Counted from the stretch's first letter, positions 25,906 to 36,555 are shown. The stretch: 64,000 nucleotides of DNA from Loktanella atrilutea (GCF_900128995.1 NZ_FQUE01000001.1:1-64000), one strand, 5' to 3'. Made by a program: numbers and translations. Notes: generated by a model from the sequence alone, not told the origin.

Positions 25906-26802
25906 ATGATCGGGGCGCTGGTCCTTGCGGCTCTGGCGGGCGTCGCCTTCGTGCCGATCGTCCTAGAGGCGCGGCGTCATCCGGTCGGCGCCGCCGATCG
26001 CGCCGCCGCCCCCGGCGCCTGCGTGGGGTTGTCGCAGGGACAGACCTATGTCCGCTGGCACGGGCCGGTGCGGGGGCCGGTGATCGTGGCGATCCATGGG
26101 TTGACCACGCCTTCGCCCGTCTTCGATGCGCTTGCGGGATGTCTGGGGCAGCTGGGCTATCGGGTTCTGACCTACGATCTGTACGGGCGCGGACTGTCGG
26201 ACCATGTGCGGGGACCGCAGAACGCGGCCTTCTTCCTGCGGCAGCTCGACGATCTGCTTACCCACGAGGGGCTGGGCGAGGACGTGATCCTGATGGGCTA
26301 TTCCATGGGCGGCGCCATCGCCGCCGCCTTTGCCGCCGCACAGCCGCACAGGGTAGCGCGCGTGATCCTGCTGGCCCCCGCCGGCATGGCACTGAAAGAG
26401 ACCCGGTTCTGGCACTTTGCCCGTCGTGTGCCGGTCCTTGGCGACTGGCTGGTCGGCACCTTCGGCGCCCGCCTGCTGGCGGCAGAGGCGGCGGGCGACA
26501 CGTCCGTGAACCGGGTACAGCGCGCGCAATTGGCGCGGCGGGGCTATCTGGCGGCGGTGCTGTCCAGCCGCAGGCATTTCCTGTCGGTCAGCCAGCAGCC
26601 CGCGCATCGTTTTCTGGGGCGCGAGGACGTGCCGGTGACGGCGATCTGGGGCGGTCAGGACCCGGTGATTCCCCTGCAGGCGCTGGGCCTGCTGGCGCAG
26701 TGGAACCGCAATGCGGTGCAGGATGTGGTGCCGGATGCCGATCACAGCCTGCCGTGGCGCCACGCAAAGGACGTGACAAAGATCCTCCGCGATCTGCGCT
26801 GA
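25906..26802 (+). CDS. Alpha/beta-fold hydrolase
   Basis: 298 residues. The N-terminal helix (residues 1-20) may anchor it or serve as a signal. The hydrolase core has the oxyanion strand VAIHGLTTPSPVF, the nucleophile elbow GYSMGGA, the acid in WGGQDPVIP and His in PDADHSLPW, so the triad is complete. The family includes esterases and meta-cleavage hydrolases. It ends 2 bp from the convergent MFS gene, and follows the cyclodeaminase by 30 bp. Confidence 0.88.
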   Translation: MIGALVLAALAGVAFVPIVLEARRHPVGAADRAAAPGACVGLSQGQTYVRWHGPVRGPVIVAIHGLTTPSPVFDALAGCLGQLGYRVLTYDLYGRGLSDHVRGPQNAAFFLRQLDDLLTHEGLGEDVILMGYSMGGAIAAAFAAAQPHRVARVILLAPAGMALKETRFWHFARRVPVLGDWLVGTFGARLLAAEAAGDTSVNRVQRAQLARRGYLAAVLSSRRHFLSVSQQPAHRFLGREDVPVTAIWGGQDPVIPLQALGLLAQWNRNAVQDVVPDADHSLPWRHAKDVTKILRDLR

Positions 26803-26804
26803 CT

Positions 26805-28046
26805 TCAGGCCAGTGCCGCCCCGACGGGTCGCGCCTCCTTGATCGGCAGATGGACGATGGCGCTGAATGCGCCGACGCCGATGCCGATCCACCAGACGGC
26901 GGTATAGCTGCCGAAAGCGTCATAGAGCCGCCCGCCAAGCCAGACCCCCATGAAGCTGCCCAACTGGTGCGAGAAGAAGACGATGCCGTAAAGCGTCCCC
27001 ATGTAGCGCAGCCCGTACAGATGCGCGACGAGGCCGGAGGTCAGCGGCACGGTCGCCAACCACAGGCTGCCCATGGCAAGGCTGAAGAGGATCACCGTGG
27101 CCGGTGTCACCGGCGTCAGGATGAAGGCCGCGGCGACCAGCGTCCGCCCGGTGTAGATGCCCGCCAGCAGATACTTGCGCGGGAATCGCTTGCCCGCCCA
27201 GCCCGCAAGTAGGGTGCCGGCGATGTTGGCCAGCCCGATCAGGGAAATCGCGATGGCCCCCAGCGCGCTGGTCGTGCTGATCCCAAGCCCCGACAGGATG
27301 CCGCCCGCCATGACCGGGGCGCACATCTCCGTCACGAAGGCGGGGAAGTGGGCGGTGATGAAGCCAAGCTGGTAGCCGCAGGAAAAGAAGCCGACGAAGA
27401 TCAACGTGAAGGACGGATCGCGCAGCGCTCTGTTCAGGATGGTGCCCATGCTTTCTTCCAGCACATTGCGCGACACCGGCGCGGGGCTGCGCATCATCGG
27501 CAGTACGGAGAGGGACGCGAGTATGAGCGCAGCGAAGACGAGGAAGACGCTTTGCCATGTCATCAGCGTCAGCAGCCATTCCGCCAGCGGCGCACCGAAG
27601 ACCTGCCCGGCGGACCCGGCGGCGGTGGCGACCGCCAGCGCCATCGACCGGTTGTCGTCGGAGGCCGCGCGGCCCACGACGGCCAGGATCACGCCAAAGC
27701 CGGTGCCCGCCACACCGAAACCCACCAGCACCTCTGTCAGCTGGGCGGCCAGCGGTGTCGTGGCCCCCGCCGACAGCACGAGACCGATGGCATAGCAGAG
27801 CGCGCCCAGCACGATGGCCTTGCGGTCGCCCAGCTTCTCGGCGATCGCGCCGAAGAACGGCTGCCCGAAGCCCCAGGCGAGGTTCTGAATCGCGATGGCA
27901 AGGCTGAACTCGGCCCGCGGCCAGTTGAATTCCTCGGCAATCGGAATCTGGAAGACACCGAAGGAGGCACGGATCGCGAAGCCGGTCATGATAATGACGC
28001 AGCCTGCGATGAGGACGGGGTTCAGAAGGGGGCTGCGCTGTTCCAT
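26805..28046 (-). CDS. MFS transporter (OFA/monocarboxylate-like)
   Basis: A 413-residue carrier with twelve predicted helices. The N-terminus LIAGCVIIMTGFAIRASFGVFQIPIAEEF and the signature GQPFFGAIAEKLGDRKAIVLG fit MFS carriers close to the oxalate/formate or monocarboxylate group. The second half has GLANIAGTLLAGWAGKRFPRK. The start at 28046 is chosen by homology; the frame continues far upstream through zapE without a gene-like sequence. It is divergent from zapE across 63 bp. Confidence 0.9.
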   Translation of the reverse strand: MEQRSPLLNPVLIAGCVIIMTGFAIRASFGVFQIPIAEEFNWPRAEFSLAIAIQNLAWGFGQPFFGAIAEKLGDRKAIVLGALCYAIGLVLSAGATTPLAAQLTEVLVGFGVAGTGFGVILAVVGRAASDDNRSMALAVATAAGSAGQVFGAPLAEWLLTLMTWQSVFLVFAALILASLSVLPMMRSPAPVSRNVLEESMGTILNRALRDPSFTLIFVGFFSCGYQLGFITAHFPAFVTEMCAPVMAGGILSGLGISTTSALGAIAISLIGLANIAGTLLAGWAGKRFPRKYLLAGIYTGRTLVAAAFILTPVTPATVILFSLAMGSLWLATVPLTSGLVAHLYGLRYMGTLYGIVFFSHQLGSFMGVWLGGRLYDAFGSYTAVWWIGIGVGAFSAIVHLPIKEARPVGAALA

Positions 28047-28109
28047 GGCGCAGATTGACTGCGGCGCTCGCGAATTGTCAATTCCGCGCGCACCGCCTAA
28101 GTCAGTCCC

Positions 28110-29168
28110 ATGATGACCGTGACCCAAGCCTACGATGCCGCCGTGACCGATGGTCGCCTGACCCGTGATCCGGCGCAGGAGGGCGTGCTGCCCGAACTCG
28201 ACCGGATACAGGCGGCACTGGCGGAGCCGGTGCGGAAGAGCCTGTTCCGCAAGGCCCCGCCACCGCCCAAGGGGCTTTACATGTGGGGCGGCGTGGGGCG
28301 CGGCAAGTCGATGCTGATGGACCTTGCCTATGCGCAGATGGACGTTCCGAAGAAGCGCCAGCATTTCCATGCCTTCATGCAGTGGGTCCACGCCGAGATC
28401 GGCGAGGCGCGCAAGACCGGTGTCGACGATGCGATCAGGCCGGTGGCGGCGAAACTGACCGCCGACATCCGCCTGCTGGCCTTCGACGAGATGCAGATCA
28501 GCGACATCACCGACGCGATGATCGTGGGCCGCCTGTTCGAGGCGCTGTTTGCCGCCGGTGTCACGGTCATCACCACCTCGAACCGGCCGCCGGTTGATCT
28601 GTACAAGGACGGGCTGAACCGCGACATCTTCCTGCCGTTCATCGCGCTGCTGAAGGACCGGATGGTCGTGCACGAGCTGGCGGCGGCACAGGACTATCGT
28701 CAGGGTCGTCTGGCCGGGGCCGAAAGCTATTTCACCCCCGTGAATGCCGACAGCCGCGCCCGGATCGCCGCGATCTGGCAGGACATCAGCCATGGCGAAA
28801 GCGAGCCGCTGACGCTGCGGATCAAGGGGCGAGACGTGGTGCTGCCCCAGTTCCACAACGGCGTGGCGCGGGCGTCGTTTTACGACCTCTGCGGCAAGCC
28901 CCTCGGGGCGGCCGACTATCTGGCGCTGGCCGATGCGGTGCGGGTGCTGATCCTCGAGGACGTTCCCTCGCTCGGTCGCGACAATTTCAACGAGGCAAAA
29001 CGGTTCGTGACGCTGATCGACGCGCTTTACGAAGCGCGTGTGCGGCTGATCTGCAGCGCCGCCGCCGACCCCGAGTACCTGTATCGCGAGGGCGAGGGAT
29101 CCTTCGAATTTGCCCGCACGGCAAGCCGTCTGCGCGAGATGCAGGCGGACGGGTGGGGGTCTGCCTGA
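28110..29168 (+). CDS. zapE: Cell division protein ZapE (AFG1-like ATPase)
   Basis: A 352-residue P-loop ATPase of the AFG1/ZapE family; E. coli ZapE modulates FtsZ ring assembly. Walker A is GGVGRGKSMLM and Walker B LLAFDEMQIS, followed by the family motifs TSNRPPVDLYKDGLNR and FLPFI. Length is close to E. coli ZapE (375). Monocistronic, ending before a strong terminator. Confidence 0.94.
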   Translation: MMTVTQAYDAAVTDGRLTRDPAQEGVLPELDRIQAALAEPVRKSLFRKAPPPPKGLYMWGGVGRGKSMLMDLAYAQMDVPKKRQHFHAFMQWVHAEIGEARKTGVDDAIRPVAAKLTADIRLLAFDEMQISDITDAMIVGRLFEALFAAGVTVITTSNRPPVDLYKDGLNRDIFLPFIALLKDRMVVHELAAAQDYRQGRLAGAESYFTPVNADSRARIAAIWQDISHGESEPLTLRIKGRDVVLPQFHNGVARASFYDLCGKPLGAADYLALADAVRVLILEDVPSLGRDNFNEAKRFVTLIDALYEARVRLICSAAADPEYLYREGEGSFEFARTASRLREMQADGWGSA

Positions 29169-29259
29169 CACGTCGGCTGCGGTCGGTAACCTTTATGCGA
29201 TTAGCCGTTCCGATTGATGCGGCAGCCAAAGAGTCAACGTGAATCTGTGGCTAAATAAC

Positions 29260-29288
29260 AAAAAAGCAGGCTGAGTGCCTGCTTTTTT
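29260..29288. terminator. Strong, symmetric Rho-independent terminator
   Basis: AAAAAAGCAGGC - TGAGT - GCCTGCTTTTTT: a hairpin flanked by A-run and T-run, so it can work on both strands. It lies about 90 bp after zapE and about 115 bp before the stop of the minus-strand secreted protein, closing both. Confidence 0.92.
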
Positions 29289-29403
29289 GCCCTGCCTCAC
29301 CGCCCGAAGGGTGCGACGGTTGCCCCGTCTGTCTTCCCTTTGCTGCAGTAACCATAATGTGAGCGGTGATTCGGCGTCAATACCCTGATTCGCGAATCGG
29401 GAT

Positions 29404-29910
29404 TTAACTCGTCGGAATGGTGACGGCGCAGTCGGGTGTGACCGGATCGGTCGTGGCCTTCAGCGGGGTGTCGGGGGGGATGCTGCTGGTATGGACGTAG
29501 GTGCCGTTCACACAGATGTCCTGCGCATAGTTGCCGGAGTTGAAACCGAAGCCGGGGCTGCCGCAGTTCTGCACATTGCCGTCGGCATTCCAGCCCTGCG
29601 AGTGAGGTCCGTCGAAACTGCCGCCGGTCAGGAAGGTCATGGTGGCCGGATCGAACCGCAGGTGCCAGGTATCGCCCTCCGCGACGCGGCTGTTGTCCCA
29701 GGTGCCCAGCAGACGACCGTCCCGATAGCCGGAGATCTTGAAGCGTGTGACGTCGGCCTCTGTCAGCAGGTGCCGTTTCATCTTTGCGTCCGGGATCTGC
29801 ATCCGGCCGGTCATGGTGTAGCCCTGCGAGCCGACCCAGCAGAAGTTAAGTGTGGCGGCAGCGGTAGGGAGAGGGGCCATGGCGGCGAGAACTGCAAAAA
29901 AGCGCAACAT
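29404..29910 (-). CDS. Small secreted protein of unknown function
   Basis: A 168-residue protein with a signal peptide (MLRFFAVLAAMAPLPTAAA) and a mature part of about 150 residues. Four cysteines are visible (in LNFCWVG, VQNCGSP, QDICVNG and PDCAVT), which could form two disulphides after export. The centre is rich in Gly, Asp and aromatic residues (WHLRFDP, GGSFDGPHSQGW), suggesting a beta-sandwich. Start 29910 gives the clean signal peptide; an upstream in-frame ATG lies past it. A perfect CtrA-like motif lies about 68 bp before the start. I do not recognise the family. Confidence 0.75.
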   Translation of the reverse strand: MLRFFAVLAAMAPLPTAAATLNFCWVGSQGYTMTGRMQIPDAKMKRHLLTEADVTRFKISGYRDGRLLGTWDNSRVAEGDTWHLRFDPATMTFLTGGSFDGPHSQGWNADGNVQNCGSPGFGFNSGNYAQDICVNGTYVHTSSIPPDTPLKATTDPVTPDCAVTIPTS

Positions 29911-29977
29911 CTTGAAAATCCGGAATGTGAAATGACGACAGATTACCATGCCGCAAACCGGCACCGCATGTATTTTC

Positions 29978-29992
29978 TTAACGAAACGTTAA
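29978..29992. promoter_or_regulatory. CtrA-binding-site-like motif TTAAC-N5-GTTAA
   Basis: TTAACGAAACGTTAA fits TTAA-N7-TTAA exactly, and the extended TTAAC-N5-GTTAAC form known from roseobacters. It is 68 bp upstream of the minus-strand secreted-protein start. CtrA controls motility, gene-transfer-agent and related genes in this group, so cell-cycle or quorum-linked expression is plausible. Confidence 0.6.
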
Positions 29993-30018
29993 CAGTGTGA
30001 CCGTTGTGCCGGTTCCGT

Positions 30019-31323
30019 TCAGACCGGCCCGCCGGTGCCGTTCAGACGCAGGATGTGGCCCGCCAGATACAGCGAACCGCAGATCAGCACGCGGACGGGG
30101 CCACGGGCCGACAGGTCGCGCAGCGCCGTCTCGACATCAGGTGCGGTCACGGCGGGCAGGCCGAGGTCGGTCGCGTATCTTGCCGTGTCTGCCGCGGGGA
30201 TCGTCGCCGCCTCGCCGGGGATCGAGACGGCAGTCAGGCTGTCGGCGACCGCCGCGAGGGGGGACAGATAGCCCGCGATATCCTTCGTGTTCAGCATGCC
30301 GCAGACCAGATGCGTCGGTCGCGGCGGCAGGGCGGCCAGCGTCGCGGCCAGAACGACGCCCGCCGCGGGATTGTGGCCGCCGTCGAGCCAGAGTTCCGCC
30401 GGACGGGCCAAGTCGACGAGCGCGCCGGAGGTCAGCCGCTGCATCCGGGCGGGCCAGGTCACGCGGGTCAATGCGGCTGTGCAGGCGTCCTCGTCGGTTG
30501 CTGACGCGCCCTCCTCGGGTGCCAGATGGCGTAGCGCCGCGATCGCCATCCCGGCGTTGCCGATCTGGTGCGGGCCGGGCAGGGCGGGCAGGGGCAGATC
30601 GAGGAGGCCATATTCGTCCTGATAGATCAGGCGATCCCTTTCGGTCGTGACGTGCCAGTGCTGGCCGTGAACCAGAAGCGGCGCCCCGACGCGGGCGGCC
30701 CGCGCCTCGATCACGGCGAGGCTTTCATCGTGCTGCGGGCCGACGATGCATGTGACGCCGCGCTTGAGGATGCCCGCCTTCTCGCCCGCGATCAGCGCCA
30801 GCGTATCGCCAAGGTAGCCTTGATGGTCGAGGTCGACCGGCGTGATGATGGTGAGCGCGGGCTTTGCCACGACGTTCGTCGCATCCAGCCGCCCGCCGAG
30901 ACCGACCTCCAGCAGGGTATAGTCCGCCGGCGTCTCGGCAAAGGCGAGCAGGGCCGCGACGGTCGTGATCTCGAAATAGGTGATCGGGTCGGGGCCGTTG
31001 GCGGTATGGACACGGTCGAGCAGGGTGGTCAGCGCCTCTTCGGTGATCAGGTGACCGGCGAGGCGGATGCGCTCGTGGAACCGGGCGAGGTGCGGCGAGG
31101 TATAGGCGTGGACGGTCCTGCCGCGCGCTTCCAGCCCCGCGCGGATCATCGCCTGCGTGCTGCCCTTGCCATTGGTGCCTGCGATATGGATGACGGGCGG
31201 CAGGCGGTCCTGCGGATCGTCAAGGCGATGCAGCAGGCGCCAGACCCGGTCCAGCGTCAGGTCGATGACCTTGGGATGCAGGGACATCATCCGCGCGAGG
31301 ATGACGTCGGAGGCGGGCGTCAC
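30019..31323 (-). CDS. folC: Bifunctional folylpolyglutamate synthase/dihydrofolate synthase
   Basis: A 434-residue Mur-ligase-like enzyme adding glutamate to dihydropteroate and to folates. The ATP loop is GTNGKGST near residue 50, followed by [13 protein letters not shown] and the family motif [14 protein letters not shown]; the C-terminal domain has DGGHNPAAG. The start is GTG, overlapping the accD stop (GTGA). The order accD-folC is conserved in many proteobacteria and couples fatty-acid and folate metabolism. Confidence 0.95.
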   Translation of the reverse strand: MTPASDVILARMMSLHPKVIDLTLDRVWRLLHRLDDPQDRLPPVIHIAGTNGKGSTQAMIRAGLEARGRTVHAYTSPHLARFHERIRLAGHLITEEALTTLLDRVHTANGPDPITYFEITTVAALLAFAETPADYTLLEVGLGGRLDATNVVAKPALTIITPVDLDHQGYLGDTLALIAGEKAGILKRGVTCIVGPQHDESLAVIEARAARVGAPLLVHGQHWHVTTERDRLIYQDEYGLLDLPLPALPGPHQIGNAGMAIAALRHLAPEEGASATDEDACTAALTRVTWPARMQRLTSGALVDLARPAELWLDGGHNPAAGVVLAATLAALPPRPTHLVCGMLNTKDIAGYLSPLAAVADSLTAVSIPGEAATIPAADTARYATDLGLPAVTAPDVETALRDLSARGPVRVLICGSLYLAGHILRLNGTGGPV

Positions 31324-32252
31324 GGTTGGACCGGAACGGTGGCCTTGTCCTCCAGCGCGTGGCTGTTGATCTGCGGCGGCGGCAGATCACCCCGGACCGC
31401 GGGCGGCAGCTTGCCGAGGATGCGGACGATGGTGATGAGTTCGTCCTTGAGGTCGGTGCGCTTGGTGACGCGGTCCAGCATGCCGTGATCCAGCAGGTAT
31501 TCGGCGCGCTGAAACCCTTCGGGCAGCTTTTCCCCGATCGTCTGCTCGATCACGCGGGCGCCGGCGAAACCGATCAGCGCATTGGGTTCGGCGATCTGCA
31601 CGTCGCCCAGCATGGCATAGGAGGCGGTGACGCCGCCCGTGGTGGGGTGGGTCAGCACGACGATATAGGGCAGTCCCGCCTCTTTCAGCATCTGCACGGC
31701 GATGGTGGTGCGCGGCATCTGCATCAGGCCGAGGATCCCTTCCTGCATCCGCGCGCCGCCGGCGGCGGAGAACAGGACCAGTGGGCGCCCGGTCTCGACC
31801 GCGCGTTCGGCGGCGGCGACGATGGCGTTGCCGACATACATCGACATCGACCCGCCCATGAAGCTGAAGTCCTGCACCGCGGCGACGATGGGCGTGCGCC
31901 CGATCTCGCCCTCTGCGACCAGCATGGCATCGCGTTCGCCGGTCTTCTTGCGGGCTTCCTTCAGCCGGTCGGTGTATTTCTTCTGGTCGCGGAACTGCAG
32001 CGGGTCGGCGACGGGTTCCGGCACCTTGACGTCGGTGTAGATGCCGCCGTCGAACAGCGCGGTCAGCCGGTCGCGGGCGGTGATCGGCATGTGGTGGCCG
32101 CAGTTGGTGCAGACGTTCAGGTTGTCGGCCAGTTCGCGGTGAAACAGCATGGTGCCGCACTCGGGGCACTTGGTCCACAGGTTGTCAGGCACTTCGCGCC
32201 GCGAAAACAAAGAGTTGATCGTCGGACGGACGTAGTTGGTGATCCAGTTCAT
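31320..32252 (-). CDS. accD: Acetyl-CoA carboxylase carboxyltransferase subunit beta
   Basis: A 310-residue subunit that, with AccA, transfers the carboxyl group from biotin to acetyl-CoA to make malonyl-CoA. The N-terminal zinc ribbon has two C-x2-C pairs (CPEC and CTNC, about residues 28-50). The core shows the crotonase-like [19 protein letters not shown] and [14 protein letters not shown]. Length is typical. It lies between a CPBP-type protease gene (58 bp upstream) and folC (4-nt overlap). Confidence 0.96.
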   Translation of the reverse strand: MNWITNYVRPTINSLFSRREVPDNLWTKCPECGTMLFHRELADNLNVCTNCGHHMPITARDRLTALFDGGIYTDVKVPEPVADPLQFRDQKKYTDRLKEARKKTGERDAMLVAEGEIGRTPIVAAVQDFSFMGGSMSMYVGNAIVAAAERAVETGRPLVLFSAAGGARMQEGILGLMQMPRTTIAVQMLKEAGLPYIVVLTHPTTGGVTASYAMLGDVQIAEPNALIGFAGARVIEQTIGEKLPEGFQRAEYLLDHGMLDRVTKRTDLKDELITIVRILGKLPPAVRGDLPPPQINSHALEDKATVPVQP

Positions 32253-32310
32253 CGCGGCATACCTATCAGCTTTACCGCCCCGAAATAGGCCGTCGCGTCC
32301 TCGAATGCAA

Positions 32311-33198
32311 TCAGACCCTGATGGCGACCCGTGCGGCCAGCCACATCACCAGCACGCCCATCCCCGAATAGGCCAGATCGAGGAGCGTGGCGGAGGTCGC
32401 CAGCCCTTCCAGCCCGGCGGTATCGATCGCCTCGGCGCCCTGCGGCAGTAGGAACAACGCCAGGCCGAAGCCGGGGGTGCCGATGAAGCCCAGCACGAGG
32501 GCAGCGAAGAGGTTGTTGCCCAGATGAAGGCCGATCGCGGCGCCGAGGTTGCCGGTGCGGGCAGTCAGATCGGCGCAGGCGGCGCCCAGCATCGTGGCCC
32601 AGACCGCCCAGAGCACGCCTTCGGCCAGACCGTCGCCGTTCAGCAGGTGGCTGGTGCCGAAGTAGACCGAGGGCAGCAGCATCCAGACGCGCCGCTTCAG
32701 GCTGAACGCGGCGAGTTGCTGGGTCAGGTAGCCGCGAAAGTAGATCTCCTCTGTCGCGACCTGCAGCAGGATCGCAAGCGCGGCGGGGATCAGCCAGACG
32801 AACCAGCGGCCGAGCGGGGCGAGGATCAGGTCGGACAGGTCCGGCGCCAGATCGAAGGGCTGCTGCACCAGCAGGACGAGGCAGACCGCGACCAGCACCC
32901 GGCCGAGGTCCCGCAGCAGCGGGCGCAGCGGGCCGGTCATGCTGCCGGGCCCACGGTTGTGCAGCAGGGCGACCAGCACCAATAGGGCGGCGAGGTCGAG
33001 GCCGAAGCCCGCGTAGTTCAGCACCTCCAGCACCTGGTCCGGCCATGACCAATCCACGAAGGGGTCGAGGATAAAGGGAGTGGTCGCGAAGGCGACCTCG
33101 AACCCTAGAATGACGAGGGCTGTCCGCCAGAGGCCGGGCAGGGCGAGCGCGGGGCGGCGGAACGCGCGCAGGGCGCTGTAGGGGACGGGCAGGGGCAT
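32311..33198 (-). CDS. CPBP-family intramembrane protease
   Basis: A 295-residue integral membrane protein with about eight helices. The CPBP/Abi motif EEIYFRGYL (Glu-Glu plus Arg) is followed by the HLLNGD histidine motif and LGNNLFAAL, which together make the glutamic-protease-like site. Members process prenylated proteins or bacteriocins, or act in immunity. ATG at 33198 is picked from the family start; the same frame runs a little further upstream. It reads toward accD; no island features surround it. Confidence 0.88.
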   Translation of the reverse strand: MPLPVPYSALRAFRRPALALPGLWRTALVILGFEVAFATTPFILDPFVDWSWPDQVLEVLNYAGFGLDLAALLVLVALLHNRGPGSMTGPLRPLLRDLGRVLVAVCLVLLVQQPFDLAPDLSDLILAPLGRWFVWLIPAALAILLQVATEEIYFRGYLTQQLAAFSLKRRVWMLLPSVYFGTSHLLNGDGLAEGVLWAVWATMLGAACADLTARTGNLGAAIGLHLGNNLFAALVLGFIGTPGFGLALFLLPQGAEAIDTAGLEGLATSATLLDLAYSGMGVLVMWLAARVAIRV

Positions 33199-33323
33199 GG
33201 CGCAGGTGTGGCGCAGGCGGTGCGGCTGCGCAATGTCCGAACGCGCGATGCGCCTCTGCATTGCGTCTTGTGTCGCGGCAAGGTGCAAATTAGACCAAGG
33301 GCAACTTCAGAAGGACCGATCCC

Positions 33324-35087
33324 ATGGCCACGAACCGCTTCGACAAATCCCGTCTGCCCAGCCGCCACGTTACCGAAGGGCCCGCCCGCGCGCCGCACCG
33401 GTCGTATTACTATGCTATGGGTCTGACCGAGGACGAGATCGCGCAGCCCTTCGTCGGCGTCGCCACCTGCTGGAACGAGGCCGCGCCCTGCAACATCGCG
33501 CTGAACTGGCAGGCGCAATCGGTCAAGGACGGGGTAAAGGAAGCGCACGGCACCCCGCGCGAATTCACCACGATCACCGTCACCGACGGCATCGCCATGG
33601 GGCACGAGGGGATGCGGTCGTCGCTGGCGTCGCGCGAGGCGATTGCGGATTCGGTCGAGCTGACAATGCGCGGCCACGGCTATGATGCGCTGGTCGGCCT
33701 TGCGGGCTGCGACAAGTCGCTGCCGGGCATGATGATGGCAATGATCCGGCTGAACGTGCCTTCGGTCTTCATGTATGGCGGATCGATCCTGCCGGGCAAG
33801 GTGCCTGCCGGCGCCGACGTGCCCGCCGATTTCGCCAGCCGCGACCTGACCGTGCAGGACATGTTCGAGGCGGTGGGCCGCTATCAGAACGGCGAGATGA
33901 CCGACGAACAGCTTGCGATCCTCGAACGCGTCGCCTGCCCGTCCGAGGGCGCCTGCGGCGGCCAGTTCACCGCCAACACCATGGCCTGCGTAAGCGAGGC
34001 GATCGGTCTGGCGCTTCTGAACTCCTCCGGCATGCCCGCGCCGTTCAAGGACCGCGCGCAATACGGCACGGCGTCGGGCAAGGCGGTCATGCACCTGATC
34101 GAGCAGAACATCCGCGCCCGCGACATCGTCACGCGCAAGTCGCTAGAGAACGCCGCGCGCGTCGTGGCCTGCACCGGCGGGTCCACCAACGCCGGTCTGC
34201 ACCTGCCGGCCATGGCACACGAGGCCGGGATCGACTTCGACCTCTGGGACGTCTGCGAGATTTTCAAGGACACGCCCTACTTCGTCGACATGAAGCCCGG
34301 CGGGCAGGCTGTCGCCAAGGACCTTTACGACGCCGGCGGCATTCCCGTCGTGATGAAGGAACTGCGCAAGGCGGGTCTGATGCACGAGGATTGCATCACC
34401 GCATCCGGCTACAGCATCGGCGAGGAGATCGACAAGATCACCCGCGACCCCGACGGCAAGACGATCCACTTCATCGACAACCCGATCACCAAGACGGGCG
34501 GCGTCGTCGGCCTGCGCGGCAACGTGGCCCCCGACGGGGCCATCGTGAAGGTCGCCGGCATGACCGAGGACCAGCAGGTCTTTACCGGCCCCGCGCGCGT
34601 CTACGAGAACGAGGAGGAGGCCTTTGCCTCGGTCAAGGCGCGCACCTACAAGGAAGGCGAGGTCCTGGTGATCCGCAATGAAGGCCCCGCCGGCGGCCCC
34701 GGCATGCGCGAGATGCTGGCGACGACCGCCGCCCTGTCGGGGCAGGGCATGGGCAAGAAAGTGGCCCTCATCACCGACGGCCGCTTCTCGGGCGCGACCC
34801 GCGGCTTCTGCGTGGGGCACGTCGGGCCGGAGGCCGCCCACGGTGGCCCGATCGCCCTGCTGGAGGATGGCGACATGATCACGATCAACGCCCTGACGGG
34901 AGAGCTGTCCGCAGACATCTCCGACGAGGAGATGGACGCCCGCCGCGCCGCATGGTCAGGCCCGAAGGAGACGGTCTATGCGTCCGGCGCACTGTGGAAA
35001 TACGCGCAGCTTGTCGGCGGTGCGCGCAAGGGAGCGGTGACGCACCCCGGAGCCAAGCACGAAAAGCATATCTACATGGATCTGTGA
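33324..35087 (+). CDS. ilvD: Dihydroxy-acid dehydratase
   Basis: A 587-residue Fe-S dehydratase of isoleucine, valine and pantothenate synthesis; it converts 2,3-dihydroxy acids to 2-keto acids. Cluster cysteines lie in [22 protein letters not shown] and [11 protein letters not shown]. The C-terminal motif [15 protein letters not shown] is intact. Length places it in the longer ilvD subgroup. It overlaps the next gene by 4 nt (GTGA). Confidence 0.95.
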   Translation: MATNRFDKSRLPSRHVTEGPARAPHRSYYYAMGLTEDEIAQPFVGVATCWNEAAPCNIALNWQAQSVKDGVKEAHGTPREFTTITVTDGIAMGHEGMRSSLASREAIADSVELTMRGHGYDALVGLAGCDKSLPGMMMAMIRLNVPSVFMYGGSILPGKVPAGADVPADFASRDLTVQDMFEAVGRYQNGEMTDEQLAILERVACPSEGACGGQFTANTMACVSEAIGLALLNSSGMPAPFKDRAQYGTASGKAVMHLIEQNIRARDIVTRKSLENAARVVACTGGSTNAGLHLPAMAHEAGIDFDLWDVCEIFKDTPYFVDMKPGGQAVAKDLYDAGGIPVVMKELRKAGLMHEDCITASGYSIGEEIDKITRDPDGKTIHFIDNPITKTGGVVGLRGNVAPDGAIVKVAGMTEDQQVFTGPARVYENEEEAFASVKARTYKEGEVLVIRNEGPAGGPGMREMLATTAALSGQGMGKKVALITDGRFSGATRGFCVGHVGPEAAHGGPIALLEDGDMITINALTGELSADISDEEMDARRAAWSGPKETVYASGALWKYAQLVGGARKGAVTHPGAKHEKHIYMDL

Positions 35088-35704
35088 GGATCGTGCGAGC
35101 GCGCCTGCCTGCGGCACTGGGTCTGATCGCGGCACTGGCGGCGTGCGAGCCGGTTTCCCTCACTGCGCCGGGTACGCCTTCGGTGCGTCTGGTTGGCAAC
35201 GTCCTCGTCGGCGGTCCCAAGGGATACTGCGTCGATCCGGTGGTGACACGGCCGCGGCAGGGCTTTGCCCTGCTGGCCGCCTGTGCCGCGATGACCGCCG
35301 ACGAGACGGACACCTATCCCGATGACATTGCCTTGATCACCGTGACCGTGGGCGACGTGGACAGCGCCGTCGTCGCGGGGCAGGAAGAGGACTTCAAGAC
35401 ATTCCTCGAAACGCCGCAAGGCGCGGCGCTGCTGTCGGCCTCTGCCATCGGTGGGCCGGTCGCGGTGCGGCGGACGCAGACGGACACGAACGCCGTCGCG
35501 GTCTATACAGAGGATGTCGGCCCGCCGGGGGTGGAGGGCACGCAGACGCAGGCCTGGCGGCTGTTCACGGACATGCGGGGCCGCCTCGTCACGATCTCCG
35601 TCCGGGGGCTGTCGGAGGATCCGCTGTCGCAGTCCGCGTCACGCGGGCTTTTGATGCAGATGCTGGCAATCCTGCGGCAGGCCAACGGCAACGCCGCCGG
35701 CTGA
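35084..35704 (+). CDS. Putative lipoprotein downstream of ilvD
   Basis: 206 residues with an N-terminal hydrophobic stretch and lipobox LAAC (about residue 24), predicting a lipid-anchored periplasmic protein. The rest has alternating strands with the sequence [24 protein letters not shown]; no domain is recognised. GTG at 35084 overlaps the ilvD stop (GTGA), which favours this start. Its cysteines beyond the lipobox (C in GYCVD and LAAC) may be structural. Function unknown; I recall such a protein after ilvD in roseobacters, but cannot confirm it. Confidence 0.7.
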   Translation: MRIVRARLPAALGLIAALAACEPVSLTAPGTPSVRLVGNVLVGGPKGYCVDPVVTRPRQGFALLAACAAMTADETDTYPDDIALITVTVGDVDSAVVAGQEEDFKTFLETPQGAALLSASAIGGPVAVRRTQTDTNAVAVYTEDVGPPGVEGTQTQAWRLFTDMRGRLVTISVRGLSEDPLSQSASRGLLMQMLAILRQANGNAAG

Positions 35705-35781
35705 CAGGCGGCGGGTATTTTCTTTGCCTTTGCAATTTGCCAGACAGGCTGCTGACGACGAACGGAATGGGACCGGCCGGG

Positions 35782-36555
35782 ATGGGACGCAAGACCGAGG
35801 GTGTGATGAACGCGCTGCTGCACGCCCGCGTCCTGCGGCGCTGGACCCGTGCCGCGCGCAAGGCAGGCGCCGCGGAATTGCAGGTGCTGCGGGTGCAGCG
35901 CCAGCAGGCGCGTGAACTGTCCGCCCGGCTAAACGAACTGATCTACCTTGCGGACGGGCGGCTGGCGATGCCGCGCATCGGATCGAAGGCCTTCGCCCGG
36001 CCTGCCGGGACACTGTGGTCCTGGCGCCCGCAGCTGTGGCGCGGCCCGCTGCCGCAGAAAGGCATGACCGCCGTCGCCGCCAGAACGACCCTCGGCGACG
36101 AGGTGACGCTGTTCCACGATTGCAAGGTCAGCGAACTGACCCTGCGCCAGTTGCGCAACACGCGCGAAGAGGATCTGGCCCCCTTCGGCCTGCGACTCGA
36201 CGTCTTCCGCTTCGACGGATCGTTCCTTTCACTGGCCCTCGACATGCCGCCAGAGGCGGTAGAGGGCATGACCCGCCGCCAGATCCTGCGTGTCTCTGCC
36301 GTGCTGGAGATCGAGAAGCCGTTGGAGATCTTCGCGCGGCTGAATATCAACCACGGCCCGAATACAGAGCAGATGGTGCAGGAATTGCCCCGCAACCGGG
36401 GCGAGGCCATCGTGGAATTCGACCTCGCCTATTGCGACCTGAACGAGAAGCGGATCGAGAAGGCCTGGCTCGACCTGATCTTCGAGGGGCCGGAGATGAA
36501 CCAGATTACCCTGCGCGACGTCACGGTCTGCCGTTACCCGCGCGCCGAGCTGTAA
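35782..36555 (+). CDS. DUF6478-family protein
   Basis: 257 residues. The N-terminal helix is basic and aromatic (ALLHARVLRRWTRAARK), a helical region rich in Arg/Gln follows (QVLRVQRQQARELSARLNELIYLADGR), and the C-terminal half is a beta-rich domain with ARLNINHGPNTEQMV and FDLAYCDLNEKRIEKAWLDLIFEGPEMNQI. The overall pattern is the one I associate with DUF6478, found in Rhodobacteraceae; function unknown. It is followed 11 bp later by a small protein in the same orientation. Start by MGRK family pattern. Confidence 0.7.
   Translation: MGRKTEGVMNALLHARVLRRWTRAARKAGAAELQVLRVQRQQARELSARLNELIYLADGRLAMPRIGSKAFARPAGTLWSWRPQLWRGPLPQKGMTAVAARTTLGDEVTLFHDCKVSELTLRQLRNTREEDLAPFGLRLDVFRFDGSFLSLALDMPPEAVEGMTRRQILRVSAVLEIEKPLEIFARLNINHGPNTEQMVQELPRNRGEAIVEFDLAYCDLNEKRIEKAWLDLIFEGPEMNQITLRDVTVCRYPRAEL

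Noticed and set aside
26805-29171. MFS carrier with a 370-residue N-terminal extension
   Set aside because: The extension is antisense to zapE and not gene-like. The carrier begins at 28046 with a typical first helix.
32311-33198. CPBP (Abi-domain) protein as a phage abortive-infection or bacteriocin-immunity system
   Set aside because: The Abi name applies to the family, but here it stands beside accD and folC with no toxin, peptide or defence gene; treated as a housekeeping membrane protease.
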